From Pedobacter psychroterrae (lineage in GTDB: Bacteria; Bacteroidota; Bacteroidia; Sphingobacteriales; Sphingobacteriaceae), in assembly GCF_004331695.1 (NCBI RefSeq), contig NZ_SJSL01000001.1:1798001-1862000 (forward strand): a stretch of DNA of 64,000 nucleotides, in the 5' to 3' direction. Of the stretch, positions 42,888 to 52,581 are shown piece by piece (position 1 is the stretch's first letter; every line of letters begins with the position of its first letter). The notes beneath the pieces were generated by a model. That model ran no database searches. It saw nothing but the letters and a program-made list of their open reading frames with translations, and had not been told where the DNA came from. Position numbers and translations under genes: made by a program.

Positions 42888-43418
42888 ATGAAAAAGTATT
42901 TTTTAATTTGCTTTCTGGTGTTTACATGTTTAGGAACATTTGCTCAAAAATTTGCATATGTTGATACAGAATATATCCTTAAGCATCTGCCGGAATATAA
43001 GTCTGCATTAAGTCAGTTGAATGTACTGTCTGAGCAATGGCAACAGCAGGTAGATAATAATTTTACTGATCTGGATAAGATGTATAAAGCTTATCAGGCT
43101 GATCAGGTCTTGCTGACAGAAGACATGCGCAAGCGGAGGGAAAATGAAATTATTGAGAAGGAAAAGCTGGCTAAAGATTTTCAGCGCAAAATATTCGGGC
43201 CTGAAGGGGACCTATTTCAGAACAGATCCAAATTACTGGAGCCGATCCAGACAAAAGTAACAAAGACAATAGCTGAAATTGCGAAAGCTAAATTCTTTGA
43301 TTTTATCTTTGACAAGAGCAGTGAGGCAACTATGATGATTTATGCAAGCAGCAATTATGATGTAAGTAATGACGTCATTGTCAGGTTAGGATACAAACCG
43401 GGATCGATATTGAAATAG
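42888..43418 (+). CDS. OmpH/Skp-family periplasmic chaperone (first copy)
   Basis: 176 residues with a Sec signal (MKKYFLICFLVFTCLGTFAQ). It opens with the family motif KFAYVDTEYILKHLPEYKSA, continues with a long helical hairpin (about 40-130) rich in charged residues, and ends with FDFIFDKSSEATMMIYA. Skp/OmpH carries unfolded outer-membrane proteins through the periplasm to BamA. It starts 11 bp after bamA and is 47 bp before a second copy. Confidence 0.9.
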   Translation: MKKYFLICFLVFTCLGTFAQKFAYVDTEYILKHLPEYKSALSQLNVLSEQWQQQVDNNFTDLDKMYKAYQADQVLLTEDMRKRRENEIIEKEKLAKDFQRKIFGPEGDLFQNRSKLLEPIQTKVTKTIAEIAKAKFFDFIFDKSSEATMMIYASSNYDVSNDVIVRLGYKPGSILK

Positions 43419-43465
43419 AAAGAGAAAATATATAAATTTAAACACAATTATTAAGAAAAATAGAG

Positions 43466-44026
43466 ATGAGAAAGTTAATGAAAGCATTTTTTGTAGCAGG
43501 ATTATTATTGTTCACTGCCAACATCGCTAATGCACAACAAAAAATGGCGCATTTAAACTCAGCATTGATCATAGAAGCTATGCCTGAAGTTAAAACTGCC
43601 AAAGCAACGCTTGAAGCACTGCAAAAGACTAAGACTGCTGAGATTGAAAAAATGATTACTGAGTATCAAACAACACTTCAGGCTGCAGAAGCGAAACAAA
43701 AAACTTTAAGTGAAGCCAACAAAGAAGCAGTTGGAAAAGAATTGCAAACAATGGGTGCTGCATTGCAGGATCTTGAAAAACGTATCGGAGATGCAAAAGC
43801 AAAAGCTCAGCAAGAAATTGAACAGAAAAATGCGGAATTGTTTAATCCGATCCAAATAAAGGCAGATGCAGCTATAAAAGCTGTTTCAAAGGAAAAAGGT
43901 TATGCTTATGTTTTTGATACAGCTAACCAGGCACTTGTTTATTGGGATGGTGGCGAAGATATCACTGCTTTAGTTAAAACTAAACTGGGTATTGCTGCAA
44001 CTGCTGCAGCCGCACCAAAAAAGTAA
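43466..44026 (+). CDS. OmpH/Skp-family periplasmic chaperone (second copy)
   Basis: 186 residues with a Sec signal (MRKLMKAFFVAGLLLFTANIANAQ). The opening KMAHLNSALIIEAMPEVKTA, a Lys/Gln/Glu-rich coiled hairpin, and GYAYVFDTANQALVYWDGG near the end define the family. The two tandem copies differ considerably and may serve different clients or assemble together. The C-terminus ends in an Ala-rich tail with PKK. A terminator follows at 44048-44083. Confidence 0.9.
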   Translation: MRKLMKAFFVAGLLLFTANIANAQQKMAHLNSALIIEAMPEVKTAKATLEALQKTKTAEIEKMITEYQTTLQAAEAKQKTLSEANKEAVGKELQTMGAALQDLEKRIGDAKAKAQQEIEQKNAELFNPIQIKADAAIKAVSKEKGYAYVFDTANQALVYWDGGEDITALVKTKLGIAATAAAAPKK

Positions 44027-44047
44027 TTAGAAATTTTACTTAAATTG

Positions 44048-44083
44048 CGGGATTAGGTGACAGAACCTGGTCCCGTTTTTTTT
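44048..44083 (+). terminator. Rho-independent terminator between skp and murI
   Basis: An 11-bp stem (44048-44058 with 44065-44075, two G-T wobbles) with a 6-nt loop is followed by eight T residues (44076-44083). It ends three bases before the murI ATG at 44087, so murI needs read-through or transcription starting inside or close to it. Confidence 0.8.
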
Positions 44084-44086
44084 GCT

Positions 44087-44920
44087 ATGAGTACAAATTA
44101 TTCTATAGGTATCTTTGATTCCGGTTATGGCGGCCTGACAGTCTTTAAGTCCATTGCCGAAAAACTGCCGGCGTATAATTATATATATCTTGGGGATAAC
44201 GCCAGATCTCCCTATGGAGATCATTCTTATGAAACCGTTTATCAGTATACATTGGAATGTGTGGAATGGCTGTTTGCCCAGGGATGCCCATTGGTTATTC
44301 TCGCCTGTAATACGGCCTCTGCCAAAGCACTGAGGTCAATACAGCAAAAGATCTTGCCTTTCAAATATCCGCATCACCGGGTTTTGGGTGTCATTCGTCC
44401 AACAGCGGAAATAATTGGAGCATTTACTACTTCTAAGGTCGTTGGCGTGATGGGGACAAGGGGCACTGTAAATTCTGAATCTTATCTAATCGAAATCAAT
44501 AAATTCTTTCCTGAAATTAATGTTTTGCAGCAAAGCTGCCCAATGTGGGTACCGTTGGTTGAAAATAATGAGCATGTTAACCCCGGTGCAGATTATTTTG
44601 TAGAAAAGTATATTGGCGAATTGTTTGGCAGGAACCTAAATATTGATTGTCTGTTGCTTGCCTGCACCCATTATCCACTACTGATGGATAAGATAAAATC
44701 TTTTCTGCCGGATGATGTTACTGTTCTGGGTCAAGGTGAGATCGTAGCCAATAGCCTGGCGCTTTACCTGGAAAATCACCCGGAGATTGAAACGCTGCTG
44801 GCCAGGGAAGGGAAGCGGCAGTTTTTTACATCGGGAGACATCGCTACATTTGATAGGCAGGCTTCGGTTTTTTTTGGCGCACAGATTTGTTCATCAACTG
44901 TTCGTACGGGCATCGTATAG
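44087..44920 (+). CDS. murI: Glutamate racemase
   Basis: 277 residues. The motif DSGYGGLTVF carries the first catalytic-site region, the first catalytic Cys is in LACNTASA, and the second in LLACTHYPLL. The enzyme converts L-glutamate to D-glutamate for peptidoglycan. An upstream GTG in frame at 44057 would lie inside the terminator stem, so ATG 44087 is preferred. It follows the bamA-skp-skp genes. Confidence 0.95.
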   Translation: MSTNYSIGIFDSGYGGLTVFKSIAEKLPAYNYIYLGDNARSPYGDHSYETVYQYTLECVEWLFAQGCPLVILACNTASAKALRSIQQKILPFKYPHHRVLGVIRPTAEIIGAFTTSKVVGVMGTRGTVNSESYLIEINKFFPEINVLQQSCPMWVPLVENNEHVNPGADYFVEKYIGELFGRNLNIDCLLLACTHYPLLMDKIKSFLPDDVTVLGQGEIVANSLALYLENHPEIETLLAREGKRQFFTSGDIATFDRQASVFFGAQICSSTVRTGIV

Positions 44921-44993
44921 GCTTAAAATTGCTTCAATTATAATCTCAATGAAATGATTATATTTCTTTCTAGGTTCTGACTATTATTAACTC

Positions 44994-45001
44994 TAAATTT
45001 G
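44994..45001 (+). promoter_or_regulatory. -7 box (TAAATTTG) before the purF-like gene
   Basis: An exact TAnnTTTG box 20 bp upstream of the ATG at 45022, in the 101-bp gap after murI. Confidence 0.55.
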
Positions 45002-45021
45002 CGGCTCAAATTAGAAGCCCA

Positions 45022-46923
45022 ATGAGTGATTCGATAAAACATGAATGTGGAATAGCCTTTATCCGTCTTTTAAAACCGCTCTCTTATTACCAGCAAAAAT
45101 ACGGAACTGCACTTTATGGATTGAATAAGCTTTACCTTTTAATGGAAAAGCAGCATAACAGGGGCCAGGATGGAGCTGGTATTGCAACCATTAAGCTCGA
45201 TGTAAAGCCAGGTCACAGATATATCAGTAGATACCGGTCAATGGCACAAAATGCAGTGGCAGATATATTTGGGTATGTTCAACACAAATTTGTAGACATA
45301 CAGAATGAAACTCCTGAATTGATGCTGGATGCGGAATGGCTAAAATCTAATGTTAGTTTTATCGGTGAGGTTTTATTAGGTCATTTACGCTATGGTACAC
45401 ATGGCAAAAATAGCATCGAAAATTGTCATCCGTTTTTACGTCAGAATAACTGGATGACCCGTAATCTTGTGATTGCAGGTAATTTTAACATGACCAATGT
45501 TGATGAGCTGCTTGAACAGTTGTACGAGCTTGGTCAGCATCCGAAAGAGCAGGCTGATACGGTGACTGTTTTAGAGAAAATCGGCCATTTTCTTGACGAT
45601 GAAAACCAGGAGCTATTTGACGAGTATAAGAAAGAAGGACTGGACAACGTAGAGATCACACATAAGATTTCAGAAAATCTGGATATTGCTAAAATATTGA
45701 GACGTTCGGCGAAGAATTGGGATGGCGGTTATGCGATATCAGGTATTGTGGGTAATGGTGATGCGTTCATACTGCGCGATCCTTCAGGGATACGTCCCGC
45801 TTTTTACTATCAGGATGATGAGATTGTTGTAGCAGCGTCTGAAAGACCTGCCATACAGACGGCCTTCAACATCGCATTCAGAGATGTTAAAGAAATTGAA
45901 CCTGGACATGCCCTGATCGTTAAAAAAGATGGCACAGTAACACAGGAGATCTTTAGAGAGCCAGAAGAAAAGAGAGCCTGTTCTTTTGAACGCATTTACT
46001 TTTCAAGAGGGAGTGATGCAGAGATATATAGGGAAAGAAAGCATCTGGGGGCGTTACTATGCAAGCAAATATTGAATGCAGTAAATGCCGATCTAAAGAA
46101 TACGGTATTTTCATTTATACCTAATACCGCCGAGGTTTCCTTTTATGGAATGGTAGAAGGATTGCACAGCTATATCAGGCAGGTGCAGAAAGATACGTTG
46201 TTACACCGTAAGGATTTGCTAAACGACGATCAGCTGGAAGAATTATTATCAATGAACCCGAGAGTTGAGAAGCTGGCAATAAAGGATGTGAAGCTGCGAA
46301 CTTTCATTACCCAGGATGCTGACAGACAGGATATGGTAGCGCATGTTTATGATACTACTTATGGTGTGATCAAAAACCATACTGATACGCTGGTTGCTGT
46401 AGACGATTCGATTGTAAGAGGGACAACGCTTAAACAGAGTATTATAAAAATTATAGACCGGTTACACCCAAAGAAGATCATCATTGTTTCTTCTGCACCT
46501 CAGATCCGCTATCCGGACTGCTATGGTATAGATATGTCTAAAATGGGCCAGTTTGTAGCATTTGAAGCGGCTATACAATTGCTGAAAGCCAGAGGGATGG
46601 AACAGATCATAGAAGAGGTGTACCAAAAGTGTAAAGCCTCATTACTTTTGCCAAAAGAGCAAATTGTAAATCACGTTAAGGACATTTACAGGCCATTTAA
46701 GCAAGAAGAGATTTCAGCTCAGATTACAAAAATTATTACACCTGAAAATATCAATGCAGAGGTTGAGGTAATTTATCAGACTTTGGATAATCTTCATGTA
46801 GCATGTCCCAATCATAGGGGTGATTGGTATTTTTCAGGAAACTATCCTACACCCGGAGGAAACAAAGTGGTAAATAAAGCTTTTGTAAACTGGAAAGAAG
46901 GAAATAATCAAAGAGCCTATTAA
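45022..46923 (+). CDS. Amidophosphoribosyltransferase-like class II glutamine amidotransferase
   Basis: 633 residues, clearly longer than the roughly 500 of standard PurF. The glutaminase domain begins with SDSIKHECGIAFIRLL; Cys9 is the candidate nucleophile and would need removal of eight residues to become N-terminal, as with propeptide-bearing PurF enzymes. KQHNRGQDGAGI and HLRYGTHG match class II amidotransferases. The C-terminal phosphoribosyltransferase domain has the PRPP loop VAVDDSIVRGTT. Canonical PurF transfers ammonia to PRPP in the first step of purine synthesis; extra inserts in the glutaminase half and between domains may indicate a paralogue. It has its own promoter box. Confidence 0.82.
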   Translation: MSDSIKHECGIAFIRLLKPLSYYQQKYGTALYGLNKLYLLMEKQHNRGQDGAGIATIKLDVKPGHRYISRYRSMAQNAVADIFGYVQHKFVDIQNETPELMLDAEWLKSNVSFIGEVLLGHLRYGTHGKNSIENCHPFLRQNNWMTRNLVIAGNFNMTNVDELLEQLYELGQHPKEQADTVTVLEKIGHFLDDENQELFDEYKKEGLDNVEITHKISENLDIAKILRRSAKNWDGGYAISGIVGNGDAFILRDPSGIRPAFYYQDDEIVVAASERPAIQTAFNIAFRDVKEIEPGHALIVKKDGTVTQEIFREPEEKRACSFERIYFSRGSDAEIYRERKHLGALLCKQILNAVNADLKNTVFSFIPNTAEVSFYGMVEGLHSYIRQVQKDTLLHRKDLLNDDQLEELLSMNPRVEKLAIKDVKLRTFITQDADRQDMVAHVYDTTYGVIKNHTDTLVAVDDSIVRGTTLKQSIIKIIDRLHPKKIIIVSSAPQIRYPDCYGIDMSKMGQFVAFEAAIQLLKARGMEQIIEEVYQKCKASLLLPKEQIVNHVKDIYRPFKQEEISAQITKIITPENINAEVEVIYQTLDNLHVACPNHRGDWYFSGNYPTPGGNKVVNKAFVNWKEGNNQRAY

Positions 46924-46941
46924 AAATACGCAGCTGTTTTA

Positions 46942-47565
46942 TTAGTAATTCTTGATAATCACTTCTATAAAGAGTCTGATGGCGAATATCAGGATGACTA
47001 CCCCAGCTATTTTATTTAAGTTTTGTATGCTTTTTTCCTTAATCCTATACCGTAGTTTGGCGGCATAATAGGTCTTGAGACAGTCAACTGATACCTGAGT
47101 TGCCATTGCAATCATAAAAAATACGATTTTTTCTGACATGTTATAATGAAGCTGTACCGATATGATCCCTCCGACCATGATCCAAAACATTAGTGTTGAG
47201 GGTGATAAAAGACACATAAGGAAGCCCTTTAAGACGTAGCCGCGTTTTCTGATTTTTAAAGTTTCGGAAATATCATAGTTCACCTTGACTTTATTAAAAA
47301 TATAATAAAGACCTATCCCAAATAAAAAGAGTCCGCCAATTATGCTAATGTATTGATTGTATTCAGCGTTATAATCTACAAATTGTGAGCTGAACAGGGT
47401 TAACACAATGAATATTATATCACTGAACACTACGCCAATAGCTAAAGAAAACCCGGCCTTGAAGCCTTTTTCTATACTTGTTTTTATCATCGAAAAGAAC
47501 ACAGGGCCTGTTAAAAAAGAAAATAATATCCCTGCGCCTATCCCTTGTAGTATTGCTTCAAACAT
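46942..47565 (-). CDS. LysE-family translocator
   Basis: 207 residues with about six hydrophobic helices. The N-terminal GIGAGILFSFLTGPVFFSMIKTSIEKGFKAGF (read in parts) is the LysE/RhtB pattern, where small amino acids, Gly and Pro mark the first helix pair. Such proteins export amino acids or related metabolites across the inner membrane. The gene converges with the purF-like gene, 18 bp between stops. The substrate cannot be inferred. Confidence 0.8.
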   Translation of the reverse strand: MFEAILQGIGAGILFSFLTGPVFFSMIKTSIEKGFKAGFSLAIGVVFSDIIFIVLTLFSSQFVDYNAEYNQYISIIGGLFLFGIGLYYIFNKVKVNYDISETLKIRKRGYVLKGFLMCLLSPSTLMFWIMVGGIISVQLHYNMSEKIVFFMIAMATQVSVDCLKTYYAAKLRYRIKEKSIQNLNKIAGVVILIFAIRLFIEVIIKNY

Positions 47566-47734
47566 TCAGCTAAACCTATATAAAACGCTAATATGCAATT
47601 TTAAACATAAAACAACAGTATTTCCCAATAGTTTCATTGCATATACATAACTCTAACGCTGTATAGATATTACACTTTCGCTTACAGTTTTTTTTATTTA
47701 TGTTTAGCACACTAAATTTATATTAACCAAAAAT

Positions 47735-49348
47735 ATGGAAAAACAATCGCAAAAAAATTACGGTACCGCGTTGTACACAATTATTACTGTGTTCTTCTTC
47801 TGGGGCTTTGTGGCAGCATCAAATGGGATATTTATTCCATTTTGTAAAACTCATTTCAATTTAACCCAGTTTGAGTCACAATTAATTGACTTTACTTTTT
47901 ATGGGGGATATTTTATCGGATCACTCATTCTGTACTTTGCTTCGCAGGCCAGTAAAGTGGATATTTTAAATAAAATGGGGTATAAGAATGGTATTATTGC
48001 CGGTTTGGTAATTTCTGCCGGAGGTGCTTTACTGATGATTCCAGCGGTACAGTCAGGATCATTTATTTTTATTCTTATCACCTTTTTTGTGATTGCTCTT
48101 GGTTTCTCCCTTCAACAGACTGCTGCTAATCCTTTTGTAGTAGCTTTGGGTAATCCTGAAGGCGGGGCACACCGTTTAAACCTGGCAGGCGGGATCAATA
48201 ACCTTGGTGGCCTAATGGGCCCTGTAATTGTAAGTGTGGTGTTATTTGGTACCGCAAATGATGCTGTCGCAAAAACAGTAGAGATTTCGTCCATTAATAA
48301 TCTTTATTATATTTTAGCTGGTCTTTTCCTGGCTGTAGCTATATTTTATGCTTTTTCAAAGCTTCCTGATGTAACCAGTAATGAAACTGTAGAAAGCAGC
48401 CCTAAACCTACTGGTCCTCTTGTAGTCATGATCTTAGGATTTTTAATGGTCGCTGCTGCCGGACCAATTGCGAATATGACAGGGATCAGTGCATCGGCAC
48501 TCGTTTATTCATCCCTTGTTATTATTCTTGGCGCTTTAATGTATGGGTATCTGGCCAAAAAGGATACTAATTCAGCCAAATGGGGCGCTATGCAATATCC
48601 CCAGTTGATTTTGGGTATGCTGGCTATTTTTATGTATGTTGGAACTGAAGTGACCATACAAAGTAACCTTGGATCATTGTTAAATCTGCCGGAATTTGGA
48701 AGTTTAACAAATGCTGACATTAAGCCTTATATCTCTCTATACTGGGGAAGTATGATGATCGGCCGATGGACGGGTGCTATCAGTGCATTTAACTTAACTA
48801 AAAGCACACGTAATATATTGACTGTGATTGTTCCTTTTGTGGCTTTTGGTGTGATTTTGTTGGTAAACCATGCTACCGGTACAGATGTGGGCAACCTATA
48901 CGCTTACGGTATCTGTATTGTAGTTATGATTGCAGCATTTTATATCGGACAGGAAAAGCCAGCAAAGACACTGGCTGTGTTTGGTACTTTAGGCGCTTTA
49001 GCTATGCTGGTTGGCTTATTCACAACCGGACACGTCGCTATCTTTGCTTTTGTAAGCGGCGGATTATGCTGCTCTATTATGTGGCCATCAATTTTTGCCC
49101 TGTCTATCACCGGATTAGGAAAATATACCAGTCAAGGTTCTTCATTTTTGATCATGATGATTTTGGGCGGTGCAATTATTCCACCAATCCAAGGTGAGTT
49201 GGCAGATAGCAGCTTTGGGATTCATAATTCTTATATTGTTCCTGTAATTGGCTTTGCTTATCTTGTTTTCTTTGCCTGGAAAGTAAGTAATGAATTGAAA
49301 AAACAAGGGATAAACATAGAAGAAATATCCGCAGAAGGCGGCCATTAA
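47735..49348 (+). CDS. Sugar MFS transporter (FHS, glucose/galactose-fucose permease type)
   Basis: 537 residues with about 12 to 14 membrane helices. The first segment [24 protein letters not shown] (read in parts) and [33 protein letters not shown] are characteristic of the FHS subfamily with proton-sugar symport. The C-terminal half contains [15 protein letters not shown] and [18 protein letters not shown], also typical. It imports a hexose or fucose-like sugar. It is followed by a strong terminator at 49362-49396 and is monocistronic. Confidence 0.85.
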   Translation: MEKQSQKNYGTALYTIITVFFFWGFVAASNGIFIPFCKTHFNLTQFESQLIDFTFYGGYFIGSLILYFASQASKVDILNKMGYKNGIIAGLVISAGGALLMIPAVQSGSFIFILITFFVIALGFSLQQTAANPFVVALGNPEGGAHRLNLAGGINNLGGLMGPVIVSVVLFGTANDAVAKTVEISSINNLYYILAGLFLAVAIFYAFSKLPDVTSNETVESSPKPTGPLVVMILGFLMVAAAGPIANMTGISASALVYSSLVIILGALMYGYLAKKDTNSAKWGAMQYPQLILGMLAIFMYVGTEVTIQSNLGSLLNLPEFGSLTNADIKPYISLYWGSMMIGRWTGAISAFNLTKSTRNILTVIVPFVAFGVILLVNHATGTDVGNLYAYGICIVVMIAAFYIGQEKPAKTLAVFGTLGALAMLVGLFTTGHVAIFAFVSGGLCCSIMWPSIFALSITGLGKYTSQGSSFLIMMILGGAIIPPIQGELADSSFGIHNSYIVPVIGFAYLVFFAWKVSNELKKQGINIEEISAEGGH

Positions 49349-49361
49349 TCACACATCATTT

Positions 49362-49396
49362 AAAAGCTGTCTGTCAATGCTGACGGGCAGCTTTTT
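49362..49396 (+). terminator. Rho-independent terminator of the sugar transporter gene
   Basis: A 15-bp stem with two G-T wobbles (49362-49376 with 49381-49395), loop ATGC, and a terminal T run. It begins 14 bp after the transporter stop and ends 12 bp before the dCMP deaminase start. Confidence 0.85.
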
Positions 49397-49407
49397 ATTT
49401 ATAAAAT

Positions 49408-49860
49408 ATGAGCAAACCAAGTTTCAATCATATATTCATGAATTTGGCTACTGATCTGGCCAGCCGTTCACATTGTGTACGTGCCCATGTTGGGGCTGTT
49501 TTAGCAAAAGATACGCGGATTATTTCTATCGGATACAATGGTCCGCCCGCCGCTACGCACAACTGTGATGAGGAATGGCCGGATACAGGCTGCGCCCGGG
49601 ATTCAAAAGGCAGTTGTTCGCTGGCTTTGCATGCTGAAGAGAATGCGATCTTGTATGCAGTGAAAAATGGGTCCAAAATAGCAGGCTCAACGTTGTATAC
49701 TACGCTTTCTCCATGTATTGCGTGTGCACGTTTAATTCTGTCTTCGGGGATCAAAGTAGTTTACTTCAAAGATTCCTATGCAGCATACAAAGGATTGCCA
49801 AGTGATGAAGGTGTTGATTTTTTAAGAAGGTTCGGTGTGGAGGTAATTAAATTTTCTTAA
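49408..49860 (+). CDS. Deoxycytidylate (dCMP) deaminase family protein
   Basis: 150 residues. The zinc site is complete: His in [11 protein letters not shown] with catalytic Glu, and the two Cys of [11 protein letters not shown]. The sequence [34 protein letters not shown] is typical of the dCMP deaminase/ComEB group, and additional Cys/His residues in that loop suggest a second metal. It would convert dCMP to dUMP, feeding dTMP synthesis. Its stop overlaps the predicted guaA promoter box. Confidence 0.88.
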   Translation: MSKPSFNHIFMNLATDLASRSHCVRAHVGAVLAKDTRIISIGYNGPPAATHNCDEEWPDTGCARDSKGSCSLALHAEENAILYAVKNGSKIAGSTLYTTLSPCIACARLILSSGIKVVYFKDSYAAYKGLPSDEGVDFLRRFGVEVIKFS

Positions 49861-49865
49861 CTTTG
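49858..49865 (+). promoter_or_regulatory. -7 box (TAACTTTG) overlapping the dCMP deaminase stop, before guaA
   Basis: An exact TAnnTTTG box, three bases (GCC) before the guaA ATG at 49869. The TTG within it is in frame with guaA but is not the likely start. It predicts a leaderless guaA mRNA. Confidence 0.5.
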
Positions 49866-49868
49866 GCC

Positions 49869-51398
49869 ATGCTAGAAAAAATCATAATTCTCGATTTTGG
49901 TTCCCAATATACACAGTTAATTGCCCGCAGGGTTCGCGAATTAAACGTTTATTGCGAAATTCATCCCTTCAATAATATTCCTGAGATCACTTCTGATGTA
50001 AAAGGTATTATTTTTTCAGGTAGTCCATATTCTGTTCGCCAGGAAGACGCACCGCAGATAGATTTAAAAAGATTTCATAATAATTATCCTGTTTTGGCAG
50101 TTTGCTATGGTGCACAATATATAGCACAACATTCAGGTGGAGAAGTTCAGCCTTCTTCAACCCGTGAATATGGAAGGGCAAACTTAAACTACGTAGACCC
50201 AAATAATAAACTTTTTAAGAATATAGGTATTGGGTCCCAGGTATGGATGTCACATGGGGATACCATTACTGTTGTACCTGAAAATTTTGAACTGATAGCC
50301 AGTACTGACAGCGTAAAAGTTGCAGCTTTCCAGGTCAAAGACTCTCAGACTTACGCCATACAGTTTCACCCTGAGGTAACACATAGTACAGATGGCAAAC
50401 AACTTTTAGAGAATTTCCTGGTAGACATTTGCGGATGTAAACAAGAATGGACTCCTGATGCATTCGTCGAAACTACCATAGCCGCCCTGCAGGAGAAGCT
50501 GGGTGATGACAAAGTGGTACTCGCACTGTCGGGTGGTGTAGACTCAAGTGTTGCAGCAATATTACTACATAAGGCAATCGGCAAAAACCTTCATTGTATT
50601 TTTGTAGACAATGGTTTATTGCGTAAGGATGAGTATGAGGCCGTACTTGAGCAATACAAGCATCTTGGCTTAAATATTAAAGGGGTAAATGCCAAAGACC
50701 GTTTTCTTAGCCAGCTTGCAGGCCTGAAAGATCCGGAGCTGAAGCGTAAAGCGATAGGCCGCGTATTCATTGAAGTATTCGATGATGAAGCGCATGAAGT
50801 GCAGGATGTAAAGTGGCTTGCACAAGGCACTATATATCCTGACGTAATAGAATCTGTTTCTGTCAAAGGACCTTCTGCAACTATAAAATCGCACCATAAT
50901 GTTGGCGGCTTGCCAGACTTTATGAAATTGAAAGTTGTTGAGCCGCTAAATACGCTTTTTAAAGACGAGGTTAGAAGGGTAGGAAGGTCCCTGGGACTTG
51001 AGGATTTTATCATAGGCCGTCATCCTTTTCCTGGTCCGGGTCTGGCGATAAGAATTCTTGGAGATGTTACCGCAGAGAAGGTAGCTATTCTTCAGGAAGC
51101 AGATGCAATATATATCAATAACCTTAAGGAAGCAGGCCTATACGATCAAGTCTGGCAGGCAGGAGCTATATTTCTACCGGTTCAGTCCGTTGGAGTAATG
51201 GGTGATGAACGAACCTATGAAAATGTAATTTGTCTGCGTGCTGTTGAATCTGTTGACGGTATGACTGCTGATTGGTGCCATCTTCCATATAACGTACTCG
51301 CAAAAATTTCTAACGAAATAATTAACAAAGTAAAAGGAATTAACCGCGTTGTATATGATATTAGCTCAAAACCACCAGCTACAATTGAGTGGGAATAA
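49869..51398 (+). CDS. guaA: GMP synthase (glutamine-hydrolysing)
   Basis: 509 residues. The class I amidotransferase half has [18 protein letters not shown], nucleophile Cys in [10 protein letters not shown], and QFHPEV with the His/Glu. The ATP pyrophosphatase half has the P-loop [12 protein letters not shown], followed by [11 protein letters not shown] and the C-terminal dimerisation domain ending in [12 protein letters not shown]. The enzyme converts XMP to GMP. ATG 49869 gives the standard N-terminus [12 protein letters not shown] lipoprotein gene starts in another frame inside its 3' end. Confidence 0.96.
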   Translation: MLEKIIILDFGSQYTQLIARRVRELNVYCEIHPFNNIPEITSDVKGIIFSGSPYSVRQEDAPQIDLKRFHNNYPVLAVCYGAQYIAQHSGGEVQPSSTREYGRANLNYVDPNNKLFKNIGIGSQVWMSHGDTITVVPENFELIASTDSVKVAAFQVKDSQTYAIQFHPEVTHSTDGKQLLENFLVDICGCKQEWTPDAFVETTIAALQEKLGDDKVVLALSGGVDSSVAAILLHKAIGKNLHCIFVDNGLLRKDEYEAVLEQYKHLGLNIKGVNAKDRFLSQLAGLKDPELKRKAIGRVFIEVFDDEAHEVQDVKWLAQGTIYPDVIESVSVKGPSATIKSHHNVGGLPDFMKLKVVEPLNTLFKDEVRRVGRSLGLEDFIIGRHPFPGPGLAIRILGDVTAEKVAILQEADAIYINNLKEAGLYDQVWQAGAIFLPVQSVGVMGDERTYENVICLRAVESVDGMTADWCHLPYNVLAKISNEIINKVKGINRVVYDISSKPPATIEWE

Positions 51399-52581
51399 AT
51401 GGTTCATTGTCTGTATATTTCTTTTTTTAGCGGGGTGTTCCCCAAAGATTGTACCGACCGTTACCAAACCTGTTGTTCCTGAGGTTGTAGAAAAAGTTGT
51501 CGAAAAAAAGCCTGAAACCAAGTTTACACAGGCCAATGTTGCTCTGCTTATTCCTTTCAGATTGAATGAAGTAAAATTGAAATCGGCAACAAAGGCCACT
51601 ATAGAACAATCTGCAATGGCAATAGATTTCTATCAGGGATTTAAACTTGGTATGGACTCCGCTGCGGCATCAGGATTAAATTTTAAACTGAATGTATTCG
51701 ATACGCGTGATAATGACTCACACATAGATGAGCTTATCAGGAAAAACAATGGCCTTGCTGAAAGTAACATAATCATTGGCCCTGTTTTTCCACAGGGGTT
51801 GAAGCATATTGCAAATTTTGCTGCAGCTAAAGGAATCCCGGTTGTAAATCCGCTTGCAGCAACACATCCTGATGAATTTCACAATCCCAATTTGATATCC
51901 GTTGTAAATAACATTGACCTGCACGCAGCTAAAGTGGGTAATTATATTACCAGGAGTTATAATCCTGCCAGAACGGTCATTGTACTTATTAATCCAAAAG
52001 GGCCTGACCAGGTAATGGCTGACCCGATAAAGGCTTATTTTTCTAATCACAAAGAATTTGTTTTTCAGGAGTATGCTTCTGTTTTTACGATGGAGATGAG
52101 TCTCATTAAGGGTAAAACTTATGTGATCATTGTCAGTTCATCTGACAGAAATTTTGTCGTGCCGACGATAGATAAACTCATTAAGATGAAAAATGCAGGC
52201 TTGAATGTGGTACTGTACGGACATCCTGACTGGATCAAACAAAATTACAATATTGATAAATTACAGGCACTTAGTACTACCGTAAGTTCATCTTATAAAG
52301 TGGATTATACAAGTCCTGGAGTTAATACATTTATAAAGAAATATAGGGCTGCATTTAATTTTGAACCTGGAGAATATTCTTTTAAAGGGTTTGATGTAGG
52401 CTATTATTTTGCCAGTCTGATCTCCAGACATAAAGCGGATTTTCTGAAATATCTTACTAAAGAAAAATATAAGGGGCTGCACAATAGCTTTTCTTTCTAT
52501 TATGATGAAAAATTGGGTTATATAAATACAAGTCTGATGTTGTTACGTTACCGGGATTTTTCGCTAAAAATTATAGAATGA
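51385..52581 (+). CDS. Periplasmic-binding-protein-like lipoprotein
   Basis: 398 residues if started at TTG 51385 ([18 protein letters not shown]); an ATG at 51355 would add ten residues and overlap guaA further. The lipobox LAGC predicts a lipidated Cys at residue 18. The mature part has the type I periplasmic-binding fold pattern: [56 protein letters not shown] and [12 protein letters not shown] (read in parts). Similar proteins in Bacteroidota are annotated as branched-chain amino acid-type binding proteins or LpoA-like. No transporter partner lies nearby. The next gene overlaps by four bases. Confidence 0.75.
   Translation: MSGNKWFIVCIFLFLAGCSPKIVPTVTKPVVPEVVEKVVEKKPETKFTQANVALLIPFRLNEVKLKSATKATIEQSAMAIDFYQGFKLGMDSAAASGLNFKLNVFDTRDNDSHIDELIRKNNGLAESNIIIGPVFPQGLKHIANFAAAKGIPVVNPLAATHPDEFHNPNLISVVNNIDLHAAKVGNYITRSYNPARTVIVLINPKGPDQVMADPIKAYFSNHKEFVFQEYASVFTMEMSLIKGKTYVIIVSSSDRNFVVPTIDKLIKMKNAGLNVVLYGHPDWIKQNYNIDKLQALSTTVSSSYKVDYTSPGVNTFIKKYRAAFNFEPGEYSFKGFDVGYYFASLISRHKADFLKYLTKEKYKGLHNSFSFYYDEKLGYINTSLMLLRYRDFSLKIIE

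Noticed and set aside
44938-44970. AT-rich inverted repeat (TATAATC/GATTATA) after murI as a terminator
   Set aside because: The stem is only seven A/T-rich pairs with a 10-nt loop and no clean T-tract; too weak to call.
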